Assembly (NCBI RefSeq): GCF_900091465.1
Contig: NZ_FMHV01000002.1
Location: 4,960,001 to 5,024,000, forward strand
DNA from: Micromonospora rhizosphaerae
Lineage (GTDB): Bacteria; Actinomycetota; Actinomycetes; Mycobacteriales; Micromonosporaceae
DNA length: 64,000 bases
Reading direction: 5' to 3'
Shown here piece by piece: positions 25,470 through 37,259 of this stretch. Positions within the stretch are counted from its first letter, which is position 1. Every line of letters begins with the position of its first letter. The notes under the pieces were generated by a model. It did not search any database. It was not told the DNA's origin and saw nothing but the letters and a program-made list of their open reading frames with translations. A program made the position numbers and the translations under genes.

Positions 25470-26678
25470 GTGCCATCCGCCACGCCGGAGCAGCCCGAAG
25501 AACAACGTCAGCCCCCGGTGCGCGACCCGGAGTCGTCCCGCCGGGCGACCCTGCTGGAGCTCTTCTTCGACCTGGTCTACGTGGTGGCGCTCGCTCTCAT
25601 CTCCCGCGGGCTGGTCACCGACCTCAGCTGGGAACGCGCCCTGCAGTCCCTGCTCATCCTGATGGCGATCTGGTGGACCTGGGCCATCACCACCCTGGTC
25701 ACCGACATGTACGACCCGCGGCGCACGGAGATCAGGCTGCTGATCGCCATTGTGATGTTCGGGGCGCTGCTGATGACCACCGCCATCCCGGAGGCCTTCG
25801 CCAGCCGGGGGCTGGTCTTCGCCGGCACGTACGTCGCGATCCATCTCGGTCGCGGCATCTTCCTCATGCCGACGGTCCGGCACGACCGGCAGACCCAGCG
25901 CCGGGCGGCCCGGATCTTCACCTGGTTCGGGATCTCCGCCGTGCCGTGGCTGGTGGGCGGCGTCGTACACGGGGCGGCCCGGGAGGCATGGTGGGCGCTG
26001 GCGCTGGCCATCGACTACGTCGGCTTCCGGCTGGCCTATCCGGTCCCGGGCCTCGGCGTGGTGCCCGAAACCCAGCGCAACATCACCGCCGAACACCTCT
26101 CCGAGCGCTACCAGCAGTTCTTCATCATCGCGCTGGGCGACGCCATCCTGGTGACCGGGATGATTTACAGCCGCAGCAGCCACTCCGAGTTGGGAAACAT
26201 CGCCGCCTTCTCGGTCGCCTTCATCAGCACGCTGCTGCTCTGGCGGATCTACGTGCACAAGTCCGGTCAGCTGCTGCCGCACGCCATCTCCAGCGCGAAG
26301 CAGCCGAGCCGGTTCCTTTTCACCGCGCCGTACACCCACCTGCTGATGGTGGCCGGTGTGGTGACCAGCGCCGCCGGCTTCGAGCTGGTGCTGCACGAAC
26401 CCTCCGGGCGGACCCCGCCGGCCTGGGCCGCGCTCATCCTGGGTGGGCCGGCGCTGTTCCTGGTGGGTCGGTCCGCCTTCGAGTACGAGGTGTTCAGCAG
26501 GGTCTCGCTGTCCCGCCCCGGCGGGCTGCTGGCGCTGCTCACCATCGCTCCCGCCGTACTCTTCCTGCCGCCCCTGCTCGCCGCGACCGGGGCAATGCTG
26601 GTGCTGGCCGGCGTGGCGGCCGCCGACTACCGGCGCAGCCGGGGCCGCCCGCCCGAGGAACCGTCCCCGCCGCACTGA
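25470..26678 (+). CDS. LtrA family (low temperature requirement A) membrane protein
   Basis: 402 aa from GTG 25470 (CAGGAGC upstream). LtrA signature at the start of the fold, TLLELFFDLVYVVALALISR, then many membrane helices (about 11-12), with RNITAEHLSERYQQFFIIAL and GDAILVTGMIYSRS in the centre, also typical. Originally linked to cold growth in Listeria; biochemical activity of the family is not established. The first 30 residues are Pro/Glu-rich and cytosolic. The frame opens 17 codons earlier, without an RBS. Monocistronic. Confidence 0.9.
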   Translation: MPSATPEQPEEQRQPPVRDPESSRRATLLELFFDLVYVVALALISRGLVTDLSWERALQSLLILMAIWWTWAITTLVTDMYDPRRTEIRLLIAIVMFGALLMTTAIPEAFASRGLVFAGTYVAIHLGRGIFLMPTVRHDRQTQRRAARIFTWFGISAVPWLVGGVVHGAAREAWWALALAIDYVGFRLAYPVPGLGVVPETQRNITAEHLSERYQQFFIIALGDAILVTGMIYSRSSHSELGNIAAFSVAFISTLLLWRIYVHKSGQLLPHAISSAKQPSRFLFTAPYTHLLMVAGVVTSAAGFELVLHEPSGRTPPAWAALILGGPALFLVGRSAFEYEVFSRVSLSRPGGLLALLTIAPAVLFLPPLLAATGAMLVLAGVAAADYRRSRGRPPEEPSPPH

Positions 26679-26795
26679 GCCGGGTGTCCCAGCAACGGCC
26701 CGGTGCGCGCGCTATGACCGATCGCGAGCACCGTTAGCGGTTCGTCGCGATTGGGTACAAGCCTCTTCACCTCGTATCCACCCCTGGAGGCAACC

Positions 26796-27002
26796 ATGCG
26801 CGGCACCTCGATACTCGGAGTCCTCGTCGTCATCTGGCTGATCATCGGCGCGATCGCGGCCGGCCAGCGCGGCTACTACAGCGACAAGGACGCCAACTGC
26901 GCCGAGGCGGGCACCATCCTGGTCACCATCGTGGCCGGGCCGCTGAACTACGTCGGCGCCAACCCCAAGGTGGACTGCAAGATCCCGGAGCCGTCCAAGT
27001 AG
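26796..27002 (+). CDS. Small single-pass membrane protein
   Basis: 68 aa from ATG 26796 (CTGGAGGC upstream). One membrane helix near the start (ILGVLVVIWLIIGAIAAGQR), a polar segment with Cys (GYYSDKDANCAEAG) and a second hydrophobic stretch (TILVTIVAGPLNYVG) before a short polar tail with a second Cys. It is a common small actinobacterial protein of unknown function. A sequence like GGGTAC (26754-26759), resembling a SigB-type -10, precedes it, hinting at stress control (weak). A strong terminator follows. Confidence 0.75.
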   Translation: MRGTSILGVLVVIWLIIGAIAAGQRGYYSDKDANCAEAGTILVTIVAGPLNYVGANPKVDCKIPEPSK

Positions 27003-27018
27003 ACCGCCCTCCCCCCGG

Positions 27019-27057
27019 GTCCGCGCCGCTCCCCCCGCGGCGCGGACCTTCTGCTTT
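27019..27057 (+). terminator. Strong rho-independent terminator
   Basis: Perfect 11-bp stem (27019-27029 with 27037-27047), 7-base C-rich loop, and a T-rich CTTCTGCTTT tail. Confidence 0.85.
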
Positions 27058-27182
27058 ACCCGATCCGCGTGCGTCACGCTCTGTAACGCGTCCTAGGAGG
27101 CTGGGTCCTTCTCCGCCGTGGCGGGACGGCGCGACGGGTGCTTGCCCCCTGACGACCCGATGGCAACCGCTCGGTCGTCGCC

Positions 27183-28292
27183 TCAGGCGGGGCCGGTGGT
27201 CACCGGCGGGACCTCCGCCGCCGCCCGCTGCGCACTGACCCGCCCCTGCGGGGTGCGCTCGACCTCCTCGACCGGGAAGTGGCACGCGACCAGCTGGCCG
27301 GCCGCCAGCTCGCGCAGCGGCGGCACCTCCCGCGCGCAGAGCTCCTGCGCCTTCCAGCAGCGGGTCCGGAACCGGCACCCCGACGGCGGGTCGATCGGGC
27401 TCGGCACGTCGCCGGTCAGCAGGATCCGTTCCCGCTGGGCGCGGTCGCGCCGGTCCGGGTCCGGCACCGGGACCGCCGAGAGCAGGGCGAGGGTGTACGG
27501 GTGCAGCGGCGCGGCGTACAGGGCGTCCCGGGGTCCGACTTCGACGATCTTGCCAAGGTACATCACCGCCACGCGGTCGGAGATGTGCCGGACCACCGAC
27601 AGGTCGTGGGCGATGAGGACGTACGTCAGGTTCAGTTCCCGCTGCAGGTCGTCGAGGAGGTTGACCACCTGCGCCTGGATGGAGACATCCAGTGCGGAGA
27701 CCGGCTCGTCGGCCACGATCAGCTTCGGCCGCAGGGCGAGCGCGCGGGCGATGCCGATGCGCTGTCGCTGCCCGCCGGAGAACTCGTGCGGGTACCGGTT
27801 GTAGTGCTCGGGGTTGAGCCCGACCAGTTCCAGCAGTTCCTGCACGGCCCGCTTGGTGCCCTGCGGGGTGGGGATGTGCTGCACCCGGAAGGGCGCGCCG
27901 ACGATGGCGCCGACGGTGTGCCGGGGGTTGAGCGACGAGTACGGGTCCTGAAAGATCATCTGCACCTCGCGGCGCAGCGGTCGCATCTCCCGCGTGGAGA
28001 GGTGGGTGATGTCCCGGCCCTCGAAGACGATCTTTCCGCCGGTCGGCTCCAGCAGCCGGCTGATCAGGCGCCCGGTGGTCGATTTGCCGCATCCCGACTC
28101 GCCGACCAGACCCAGCGTCTCGCCCGACCGGACGGTGAAGTCGATGCCGTCCACGGCCCGTACCGCGCCCACGGCGCGCCGGATCACCGCCCCATGGGTG
28201 ATCGGGAAGTGCTTCTCCAGCCCGCTCACCTGGAGCAGGTCGTCGGTCGCCGGGCGGCTGGGCGTGCGCTCGGTCTGGCTAATCGTCGGCAC
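27183..28292 (-). CDS. Oligopeptide/dipeptide ABC transporter ATP-binding protein (OppF/DppF type)
   Basis: 369 aa from GTG 28292 (GAAGGAGC upstream). Walker [11 protein letters not shown]-loop [16 protein letters not shown], signature [15 protein letters not shown], Walker [13 protein letters not shown] and switch His in LIAHDLSVV. The C-terminal oligo_HPY region ([25 protein letters not shown] and later Cys) is typical of peptide importers and may hold a Fe-S or zinc cluster. Last gene of the five-gene importer operon, 26 bases after its partner ATPase. Confidence 0.92.
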   Translation of the reverse strand: MPTISQTERTPSRPATDDLLQVSGLEKHFPITHGAVIRRAVGAVRAVDGIDFTVRSGETLGLVGESGCGKSTTGRLISRLLEPTGGKIVFEGRDITHLSTREMRPLRREVQMIFQDPYSSLNPRHTVGAIVGAPFRVQHIPTPQGTKRAVQELLELVGLNPEHYNRYPHEFSGGQRQRIGIARALALRPKLIVADEPVSALDVSIQAQVVNLLDDLQRELNLTYVLIAHDLSVVRHISDRVAVMYLGKIVEVGPRDALYAAPLHPYTLALLSAVPVPDPDRRDRAQRERILLTGDVPSPIDPPSGCRFRTRCWKAQELCAREVPPLRELAAGQLVACHFPVEEVERTPQGRVSAQRAAAEVPPVTTGPA

Positions 28293-28318
28293 AGGTGCTC
28301 CTTCGTACGCGTGCCCGG

Positions 28319-29392
28319 TCAGAGCGCCGGGGCGATGTCCTCGGCGAAGATCCGCCGACGATCCGACGGCGGGATGTGGCACGCCACGCCGTGATCGCTC
28401 CCCTCCGCCAGGGTGGGGACCTCGGTGCGGCAGGGAATGCCGTTGCGCCCCTGGTACGGACAGCGCGGGTGGAACGCGCATCCGCCGGGCAGGTTGATCA
28501 GGCTGGGCGGGCTGCCCTTGATCGGGATGAGCCGGTCGCGCACCGACCGGTCGACCCGGGGCATCGAGCCGAGCAGACCCCAGGCGTACGGATGCTCGGG
28601 TCGGCGGAAGATGGTCTGCGCGGTGCCCTCCTCGACGCACTTGCCGCCGTACATCACCAGGATGTCGTCGGCCAGCTCCGCGACCACCCCGAGGTCGTGG
28701 GTGATCATGATGACGGCCGAGCCGAACTCCTCCTGCAGGTCGCGGATCAGGTCCAGGATCTGGGCCTGCACGGTCACGTCCAGCGCCGTCGTCGGCTCGT
28801 CGGCGATGAGCAGCTCCGGGTTGTTGACCAGCGCCATCGCGATCATCGCCCGCTGGCGCATGCCCCCGGAGAACTGGTGCGGGTAGTCGTCCACCCGCCG
28901 GGCCGGCTGCGGGATGCCGACCCGGCCCAGCAGGTCGATCGCGCGCTTGCGGGCGACGGACTTCGCCACCTTGTGGTGCACCCGGTACGCCTCGATGATC
29001 TGCGCCCCCACCGTGAAGTAGGGGTGCATGGCGGTCAGCGGATCCTGGAAGATCATGGCCATCCGCTGGCCGCGCAGCTGGCGGACCCGCTCGGCCGGCG
29101 CGGAGATCAGCTCCTCACCGTCGAGCCACACCTCACCGCTGACCCGGGCGCGTCCGCGGTGGTGCAGCCCCAGGATGCCGAGGCTGGTCACGCTCTTGCC
29201 GGAGCCGGACTCCCCGACGATGCCGAGGGTGCGGCCCCGCTCGAGGGTGAACGAGATCCCGTCCACGGCCCTGACCAGGCCGTCGTCGGTGGGGAAATGG
29301 ATGCGCAGATCCCGTACGTCCAGGAAGGCCGATGGCAGCGGGCCGAGCCGTGGGCCCTCGGTCGAGTCCGTCGCGGTGATCGTCGAGGACAT
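28319..29392 (-). CDS. Oligopeptide/dipeptide ABC transporter ATP-binding protein (OppD/DppD type)
   Basis: 357 aa from ATG 29392 (AAAGGGG upstream); ATG 29407, which overlaps the permease stop as ATGA, would add five residues. Walker [10 protein letters not shown]-loop [16 protein letters not shown], signature [15 protein letters not shown], Walker [13 protein letters not shown] and a switch His in [10 protein letters not shown]-terminal oligo_HPY region with [13 protein letters not shown]. It forms a heterodimer with the OppF-type protein encoded next. Confidence 0.92.
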   Translation of the reverse strand: MSSTITATDSTEGPRLGPLPSAFLDVRDLRIHFPTDDGLVRAVDGISFTLERGRTLGIVGESGSGKSVTSLGILGLHHRGRARVSGEVWLDGEELISAPAERVRQLRGQRMAMIFQDPLTAMHPYFTVGAQIIEAYRVHHKVAKSVARKRAIDLLGRVGIPQPARRVDDYPHQFSGGMRQRAMIAMALVNNPELLIADEPTTALDVTVQAQILDLIRDLQEEFGSAVIMITHDLGVVAELADDILVMYGGKCVEEGTAQTIFRRPEHPYAWGLLGSMPRVDRSVRDRLIPIKGSPPSLINLPGGCAFHPRCPYQGRNGIPCRTEVPTLAEGSDHGVACHIPPSDRRRIFAEDIAPAL

Positions 29393-29403
29393 GTCCGCCC
29401 CTT

Positions 29404-30405
29404 TCATGCCAGCCGTACCCGGGGATCGATCACGGCGTAGAGAAGGTCGACGACGAAGTTGGCCAGCACGATGAAGAGCGCACCGAACAACGTGACCCCG
29501 AGGACCACCGGCAGGTCCTTGGTGTTCACCGCGTCGATCGAGAGCCGCCCGATACCGGGCAGACCGAACACCGACTCGGTGAGGATCGCGCCGCCGAGCA
29601 GGGAACCGATGTCCAGGCCGAAGATGGTGACGATCGGGGTGAGGACGGAGCGCATCACGTGCTTGCCGATCACCGTCCGCTCGCGCAGCCCCTTGGCGCG
29701 CGCGGTGCGGACGTAGTCCTCGCTGACCGTCTCCAGCATCTGCGCCCGGGTCAGCCGGGCGTAGGTGGCGGCGTAGAGCAGCGCGAGCGTCACCCAGCCG
29801 AGGAAGAGCTTGCCCGCCCACCCGGCCGGGTCGTCCCAGAGGTTGACGTACTCGCCGCCGGGCAACCAGTGCAGCTGGTGGACGAAGACGAGCTGGGCGA
29901 GCAGTCCGGTGAAGTAGATCGGCAGCGAGACGCCGGCCAGCGCCAGCACCATCACCGTTCGATCGAGCGCGCCGCCCCGGCGCAGCGCCGAGATGACACC
30001 GGCGAGCACCCCGCCGATCAGCCAGATGACCGCCGCGCCGACGGCCAGCGAGATGGTCACCGGCAGCCGGTCGAGCAGCAGGGGCCACACCGGACGGTCG
30101 TTGCGGAACGAGTAGCCGAAGCAGGGTGCGGCGCAGTGGGTCTTGTTGGGGCCGTCGTCGAAGTCCCGCCCCGCCACCAGGCCCTTGACGAACCGCGCGT
30201 ACTGCACGGTCACGGGCTGGTCCAGCCCGAGCTTGCGGGCGGTCGCCGCGACGTCGGCCGGGGTGGCCTGCTTGCCGACGTAGAGCTCGGCCGGGTTGGT
30301 GCCGGCGAGCTTGGGCACCATGAAGAAGACGCCGAAGGTGATCATCGAAATGATGATCATGAGCACGACGGACGTCAGTACCCGGCGCAGGATGTAGTGG
30401 GTCAC
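29404..30405 (-). CDS. Oligopeptide ABC transporter permease (OppB/DppB type)
   Basis: 333 aa. Opens MTHYILRRVLTSVVLMIIIS, the usual first helix of DppB proteins; about six helices. A large external loop (about residues 35-110, with Cys in KTHCAAPCFGYSF) follows helix 1, as in family members. The cytoplasmic EAA loop is DYVRTARAKGLRERTVIGKH. It pairs with the OppC-type permease encoded upstream of the binding protein. Confidence 0.92.
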   Translation of the reverse strand: MTHYILRRVLTSVVLMIIISMITFGVFFMVPKLAGTNPAELYVGKQATPADVAATARKLGLDQPVTVQYARFVKGLVAGRDFDDGPNKTHCAAPCFGYSFRNDRPVWPLLLDRLPVTISLAVGAAVIWLIGGVLAGVISALRRGGALDRTVMVLALAGVSLPIYFTGLLAQLVFVHQLHWLPGGEYVNLWDDPAGWAGKLFLGWVTLALLYAATYARLTRAQMLETVSEDYVRTARAKGLRERTVIGKHVMRSVLTPIVTIFGLDIGSLLGGAILTESVFGLPGIGRLSIDAVNTKDLPVVLGVTLFGALFIVLANFVVDLLYAVIDPRVRLA

Positions 30406-30507
30406 GTCATCGGCCGACCGCCGGCCGGCGCCACGGGATGTCCGCGACGCCGGCCGGCGCAGCGACCTTCACCTGCCTTCCGCTACTCGCAGGATTGTCG
30501 GGTCAGA

Positions 30508-32274
30508 TCACTTGCCGTCGCTGACGCCGAGCGATCCGAAGTCCCACTCGCCGAAGTACGAGTAGACGTAGACGTTCGTCAGCCGCGGGTTGCGGTAGTT
30601 GAGCGCCTTGTCGTACACGAACGGCAGCTGGGTGGCGGTGTCCATCACCTTCGCGTTGATCTGGCCCCACAGGTCCGCGGCCTTCTTCGGGTCCGTCTCG
30701 GCGGTGGCCTGGTCGATCATGCCGTTGATCTCCGGGTCGTTCAGTTCCGCGTAGTTGTTGTTGCCGCTGGCCTGGATCAGCCGGCCGTCCACCAGGACCT
30801 GCAGGAAGCCGGTGCCGGTCGGGAAGTCGGCGCCCCAGCCGGCGGTCATGATGCCGTAGCCCTTCTTGTGCACGTTGTCCGGCGAGCCGATGGTCGAGCG
30901 GAAGTACAGCGAGGCGTCCGACTGGTCGATGGTGGCCTTGATGCCGACCTGGGCGAGGGCCTGCTGCAGCGCCTCGGCCGTCTTCGGCTCCTTGCCCCGG
31001 TTCCGGACGGCGATCTTGGTCTCGAAGCCGTTCGGCTTGCCGCACGCCACGAGCTCTTCCTTCGCCTTGTCAACCTGCGGCTTGCCCTGCTTGGTGCCGA
31101 ACGGGTCGAGCTTCGGGTCGTGGCCGGCGATGTTCGGCGGCAGCATGTTGGTGGCGATGTCACCACCGGCGTCGGCGCCGCCGCGGGCGGTCTGCAGCGC
31201 GACCTTGTCCGCCGCGTACTGCACGGCCTTACGGCAGTGGATGTTGTCGAACGGCGGGACCTTGGTGCTGATGGTGAAGTACCGGATGAAGCCGGTCACC
31301 GGCTCGTCCGCGTTCTTCTTCAGGTTCTTGTCCAGCAGGATCTTGGCCTGGCCGGACTGCTGCACGCCGGTCTGACCGAAGTCGAGGTCGAGGGTCCCGT
31401 CCAACAGCTGCTTGTCCAGCTCGTCCGGCTGCATCTGCAGGGTCATCTCGACCCGGTCCGGCAGCGCCTTGCGGATCGGGTCGGTGGCCGGATCCCAGTT
31501 CGGGTTCCGCACCATCGTGATCTTCTTGCCCGGGTCCACCGTCTCGAACATGTACGGGCCGGTGGAGACCGGGTGCTCGGTGTACTTGGCGCCGGTGTCC
31601 TTGGCCCGCGGCACCGCGCCTGGCGCCATCGGCAGCAGGTAGAGGAAGTCCGGGAACGGCTTGGCCAGCTTGAAGACGATGGTCTTGTCGTCCGGCGTCT
31701 GGACCGACTTCAGGCCGAGCTTCTCCGGATCGGTGTCCTTGTACGGGCCGGGGTAGTTCTGGCCCTGGTCGAGCTGGTCGATCAGGTAGGTCGGGCCGCC
31801 GGAGAGCACGTCCTGGGCGAAGGTGCGCTCGATGGCGTACTTGACGTCCTTGGAGGTGACCGGGGCGCCGTCCTCGAACTTCAGCCCGTTCTTGAGCTTG
31901 AAGGTGTAGGTCAGCTTGTCCGCGCTGATCTCCGGCATCGCCTCGGCCAGGTCGGGCTGCAGCTTGAGGCCGTCCTCACCTGGCTTCGAGTCCGGGGTGA
32001 GCAGGGTGCGGTTGTAGAACGACCGCATGAAGTTCTGGCCCGAGGCGTAGTAGATCCGCGTCGGGTCCAGCGAGTCCGGGTCGGAGCTGTAGCCGAAGCG
32101 CAGCGTCCCGCCCTTCTTGTCCGAGGCGTTCACGATGCCCTTGGTGCCGGCGTTGAACTCGGCCGACACCGTCGAGCCCTTCTCCTCGTCCTTGGACTCA
32201 CTTGTGCCACAGGCCATCAGACCCATGGCGAGGGTGAGGGTGGTGCCGATCACCACACCTTTTCTCAGGTTCAC
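30508..32274 (-). CDS. Peptide-binding lipoprotein of the ABC importer (family 5 SBP)
   Basis: 588 aa. Signal peptide with lipobox LMACG at residues about 19-23 anchors it to the outer face of the membrane. SBP_bac_5 fold: SDPDSLDPTRIYYASGQNFM, LAEAMPEISADKLTYTFKLK and FDNIHCRKAVQYAADKVALQ are typical. It binds oligopeptides or dipeptides and delivers them to the two permeases. It is placed between the two permease genes rather than first, a less common order. GC-rich inverted repeats (GCCGGCCGGCG) between its stop and the OppB gene may moderate downstream expression. Confidence 0.92.
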   Translation of the reverse strand: MNLRKGVVIGTTLTLAMGLMACGTSESKDEEKGSTVSAEFNAGTKGIVNASDKKGGTLRFGYSSDPDSLDPTRIYYASGQNFMRSFYNRTLLTPDSKPGEDGLKLQPDLAEAMPEISADKLTYTFKLKNGLKFEDGAPVTSKDVKYAIERTFAQDVLSGGPTYLIDQLDQGQNYPGPYKDTDPEKLGLKSVQTPDDKTIVFKLAKPFPDFLYLLPMAPGAVPRAKDTGAKYTEHPVSTGPYMFETVDPGKKITMVRNPNWDPATDPIRKALPDRVEMTLQMQPDELDKQLLDGTLDLDFGQTGVQQSGQAKILLDKNLKKNADEPVTGFIRYFTISTKVPPFDNIHCRKAVQYAADKVALQTARGGADAGGDIATNMLPPNIAGHDPKLDPFGTKQGKPQVDKAKEELVACGKPNGFETKIAVRNRGKEPKTAEALQQALAQVGIKATIDQSDASLYFRSTIGSPDNVHKKGYGIMTAGWGADFPTGTGFLQVLVDGRLIQASGNNNYAELNDPEINGMIDQATAETDPKKAADLWGQINAKVMDTATQLPFVYDKALNYRNPRLTNVYVYSYFGEWDFGSLGVSDGK

Positions 32275-32366
32275 TGCTTCCTCCTTGTGGCGGGTCGTCC
32301 GGGGGCTGACCGGACGGTGAGATGCGCACGTGCGGCGGCACAGCGGGATGTCGGTCCAAAGTGCGT

Positions 32367-33347
32367 TCAGCGGTTGGCCCTCGGGTCGAGAGCGTCCCGC
32401 AACCCGTCGCCGAACAGGTTGAACGCCAGCACGGTGAGGAAGATCGCCATGCCGGGCACGAACATGTACATCGGGTCGTACTCGTAGAACTGCACGGCGT
32501 CCGAGAGCAGCCGGCCCCAGGACGGCGTCGGCGGTGGAACGCCGACACCGAGGAAGGAGAGCGCGGCCTCGAACAGGATGTTGGTCGGGATGATCAGCGT
32601 GGAGTAGACCAGGATCGGGGCGGCCAGGTTGGGCAGCAGCTCCTTGAAGATGATCCGGAAGTTGCTGGACCCGATGCTGCGGGCCGACTCGACGAACTCA
32701 CGTTCCCGCAGCGACAGCGTCTGGCCCCGGACGATCCGTCCGATGTAGGGCCAGCTGAAACCGCCGATGATGATGATCATGACCGCGATCCGGAAGCCCT
32801 TGGTCGGCGGCAGCACCGAGATCAGCGCGATCGCGAACAGGATCAGCGGAAAGGCCAGGACCAGGTCCATGAACCGGCTGAACAGCGAGTCGAGCCAGCC
32901 GCCGAAGAACCCCGCGCTGACCCCCACCACGATGCCGATGGCCACCGCGAGCAGGGTCGCCGTGAAGGCGATCAGCAGGGATGTCTGCGCGCCGTAGATG
33001 ATCTGGCTGAACAGGTCGCGGCCGGTGACCGGCTGCACGCCGAGCAGGAACTCCCGGCTGATCCCACCCCAGGTGCCCACCGGCGGGATGCCCCCGAGGT
33101 TGGGGTCGATCTTGTCCTGATGGTACTCGTTCACCGGATGGCCGAACGCCTTGTTGATCAGCGGCGCGAGGACCGCGACGAGGATCAGCAGGAGCACCGT
33201 GACGCCGCCGGCCATCGCGACCCGGTCCCGCTTGAGCCGGGTCCACGCGATCCGGCCCAGCGACCGGCCTTCGATCGCCGTCCCGGCAACGGACGCCTCC
33301 TCCACGGCCTGCGTCTCGGCGGGTGCTGTCACCGGTCCCACTGTCAT
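32367..33347 (-). CDS. Oligopeptide ABC transporter permease (OppC/DppC type)
   Basis: 326 aa from ATG 33347 (AAAGGTGG upstream; the open frame further up has no RBS). N-terminal OppC_N segment (LGRIAWTRLKRDRVAMAGGV), about six helices, and the EAA loop REFVESARSIGSSNFRIIFK. First gene of the operon OppC-SBP-OppB-OppD-OppF, all on the minus strand with gaps of 11 to 102 bases. Confidence 0.9.
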   Translation of the reverse strand: MTVGPVTAPAETQAVEEASVAGTAIEGRSLGRIAWTRLKRDRVAMAGGVTVLLLILVAVLAPLINKAFGHPVNEYHQDKIDPNLGGIPPVGTWGGISREFLLGVQPVTGRDLFSQIIYGAQTSLLIAFTATLLAVAIGIVVGVSAGFFGGWLDSLFSRFMDLVLAFPLILFAIALISVLPPTKGFRIAVMIIIIGGFSWPYIGRIVRGQTLSLREREFVESARSIGSSNFRIIFKELLPNLAAPILVYSTLIIPTNILFEAALSFLGVGVPPPTPSWGRLLSDAVQFYEYDPMYMFVPGMAIFLTVLAFNLFGDGLRDALDPRANR

Positions 33348-33684
33348 GGCGGGTCCACCTTTCTCCGACCACCCGCTCGGACGCGCCGGAGAGACCCGGT
33401 CCGCCCGTGCGGGTGAGGAAGCGAGGGCGAAGCCGGTCCATCGGTCGACTTCGTTGGTCGCACCTTGGACCCGGGCGTGGGTGACCGTCAATAGCGGATG
33501 GTTGCTGTGACCAACATCAGGCCGGCCCGTGATGATGGCGTTACAAGTCATCAGCCGTTCGGCGGCCCCGGTTGCTGATGCAACGGCCAGAAACACGGCG
33601 CGCCTTGCACGAACGGACCATTCGCCAACCGCGGCCGATGTGACGCTTCCTGCGGCCGGGCGGGGCATCGGCTCTGGACGGCCG
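33348..33684. other. Gene-free stretch upstream of the peptide importer operon
   Basis: 337 bases between the OppC start and the APC permease stop, less GC-rich than its surroundings in 33490-33610. It must hold the operon promoter. I see two copies of GGTTGCTG (33500 and 33570) and small palindromes such as GTTGC-TGAT-GCAAC (33571-33584), which could be regulator sites, but no promoter hexamers I would defend. No coding sequence is convincing. Confidence 0.4.
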
Positions 33685-35790
<2,106 letters not shown>

Positions 35791-35917
35791 CGTCACCCCC
35801 TCCACGCCCTGATCCGACGGTAGGCGGTATCCAGGGGGTCGCCGGTCGGAACCGGGCACGCGGGGAAAGATCATCAGGGGCGCGCGGGATCGTGCCAGTT
35901 CTCGATGACCGGCACGG

Positions 35918-36313
35918 TCAGCCGGCGATCCGCAGGGCGCGGAGCAGCGCGTCCGGGTCGGCGACGGTCACCGTGACCGCCGGGTGACGCAGCCACCGGC
36001 CGGGCGCCAGGGCCGGCACCGGGGTGGCGAAGCGGACGCAGACGCCCGCCGCGACGCTGCTGCCGAAGGTGACCCCGCAATCGGCAAGGGACAGGTGCGG
36101 TCCGATCGCCCGCCACCAGCGGTACGGCCCGCCGAGCTCCGCCCCGGTGACGTTGCCCCGGGCGGTCCGCAGCCGCCACGGCCCGAACCGGACCGTCAGC
36201 TCCTCGGAGCCGACCTCCACGCTGGCGGTCTCCGGCCGGATGCCGAGCAGTGCCAGCGGCAGGCGGAACGGGGGGTCGAACCGGAACCCGAACCGCTGCG
36301 GCGGGCCGCTCAC
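35918..36313 (-). CDS. Conserved hypothetical actinobacterial protein
   Basis: 131 aa from GTG 36313. Starts [20 protein letters not shown] and contains [40 protein letters not shown] and [15 protein letters not shown]; the pattern is a beta-rich domain of a kind seen in many actinobacterial genomes as an uncharacterised protein. No signal peptide or membrane segment. RBS weak (GGGCGG). Separate from the kinase gene on the same strand by over 100 bases in transcription order. Confidence 0.7.
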   Translation of the reverse strand: MSGPPQRFGFRFDPPFRLPLALLGIRPETASVEVGSEELTVRFGPWRLRTARGNVTGAELGGPYRWWRAIGPHLSLADCGVTFGSSVAAGVCVRFATPVPALAPGRWLRHPAVTVTVADPDALLRALRIAG

Positions 36314-36426
36314 CGTCGACCGCCCGCCGTCGGAACTGCGCGGCCCGCTCCGGACCGCTCGCTGCTCACCATGGGCCGCGCGTACCCGGTCCGGGCGGCC
36401 CGACACCCCTCCTGCCGAGTGACACC

Positions 36427-37176
36427 TCATTCCAACGCGCTGGTCCAGAGCCGCACGTGGGCGTCGAGGTGTTCGGCCGTGGCCCGCCAGTACGCCCCGT
36501 CCTCGGTGTGGATCCGGGCCCACGGCTGCCGACCCTCCCGGGCGCCCCGGCAGAGCAGGTCGTACATCGCCCGGGCGCGGCGACCGAGCATCCCGGCCAG
36601 CGCCGGGCGGTCCGCCCCGGACAGGCCGTAGCCGTCCACGAAGATCCGGAGCCGCTCGGCCGACTCGCGGGCCGGGCGGTCCGGCCCCATCCCGGCCATG
36701 CTCTGCGCCGCGTACGCCAGCTCCCAGAGCCGGGTGCCCGGTCCGGCCGAGTCCCAGTCGATCAGCACCCAGCCGCGGGGTGAGCGGACCAGGTTCCACG
36801 GGGCGGCGTCGTGGTGGCAGACGAGTTCCTCGCCGTCGGGCGGGATGACCCGGTTCCACACCGCCGGCGCCGGGGGCACGAAGTCCGCCGTCGCGCGGTG
36901 CAGGTCGGCCAGGAGCGCACCGATCGACGCCAGCTCCGCCGGGGCGTACGTGCCCTCGGGTGGGCCGGTCTCCCCCGGGACGTACTCCAACACCTGGCGG
37001 CCCGCGGCGTCCCGGCCGAGCGGTCGGGGCGCGCCGGGGAAGCCGACCTCGTGCAGGTGGCGCAGCAGGGCGTCGACGCTGTCGGTCCAGGGCCCGACCG
37101 GCCGGCGGACCGTGTCGCCGACCCGCACCACCCCGGCGGTGACGTTGCCGGTCAGCGGCTGCTCGTCGCGTGTCAT
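36427..37176 (-). CDS. APH-like phosphotransferase
   Basis: 249 aa. Protein-kinase-like aminoglycoside phosphotransferase/choline kinase fold: the catalytic Brenner motif is HHDAAPWNLV and the metal-binding motif is IDWDSAGPGTRLWELAYAA. The N-terminal lobe is short (PLTGNVTAGVVRVGDTVRRP) and lacks an obvious invariant lysine. Members phosphorylate small molecules; antibiotic resistance cannot be inferred from the fold alone. The start is the first ATG after a stop-free stretch, without a strong RBS. Confidence 0.85.
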   Translation of the reverse strand: MTRDEQPLTGNVTAGVVRVGDTVRRPVGPWTDSVDALLRHLHEVGFPGAPRPLGRDAAGRQVLEYVPGETGPPEGTYAPAELASIGALLADLHRATADFVPPAPAVWNRVIPPDGEELVCHHDAAPWNLVRSPRGWVLIDWDSAGPGTRLWELAYAAQSMAGMGPDRPARESAERLRIFVDGYGLSGADRPALAGMLGRRARAMYDLLCRGAREGRQPWARIHTEDGAYWRATAEHLDAHVRLWTSALE

Positions 37177-37210
37177 CCGCCCATCCTGCCCCGGCGGTGG
37201 GCACGACGAT

Positions 37211-37247
37211 GTCCCCGCGTTCCGACCGGAGGACGGAACGCGGGGAC
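37211..37247 (-). terminator. Terminator of the DUF5995 gene
   Basis: Perfect 14-bp stem (37211-37224 with 37234-37247), 9-base loop, 12 bases beyond the stop at 37260. Confidence 0.8.
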
Positions 37248-37259
37248 CCCCCGTCGCGG

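Noticed and set aside
36427..37176. Antibiotic-resistance aminoglycoside phosphotransferase.
   Set aside because: Only the general APH/choline-kinase fold is visible; no resistance-specific motif or mobile context supports it.
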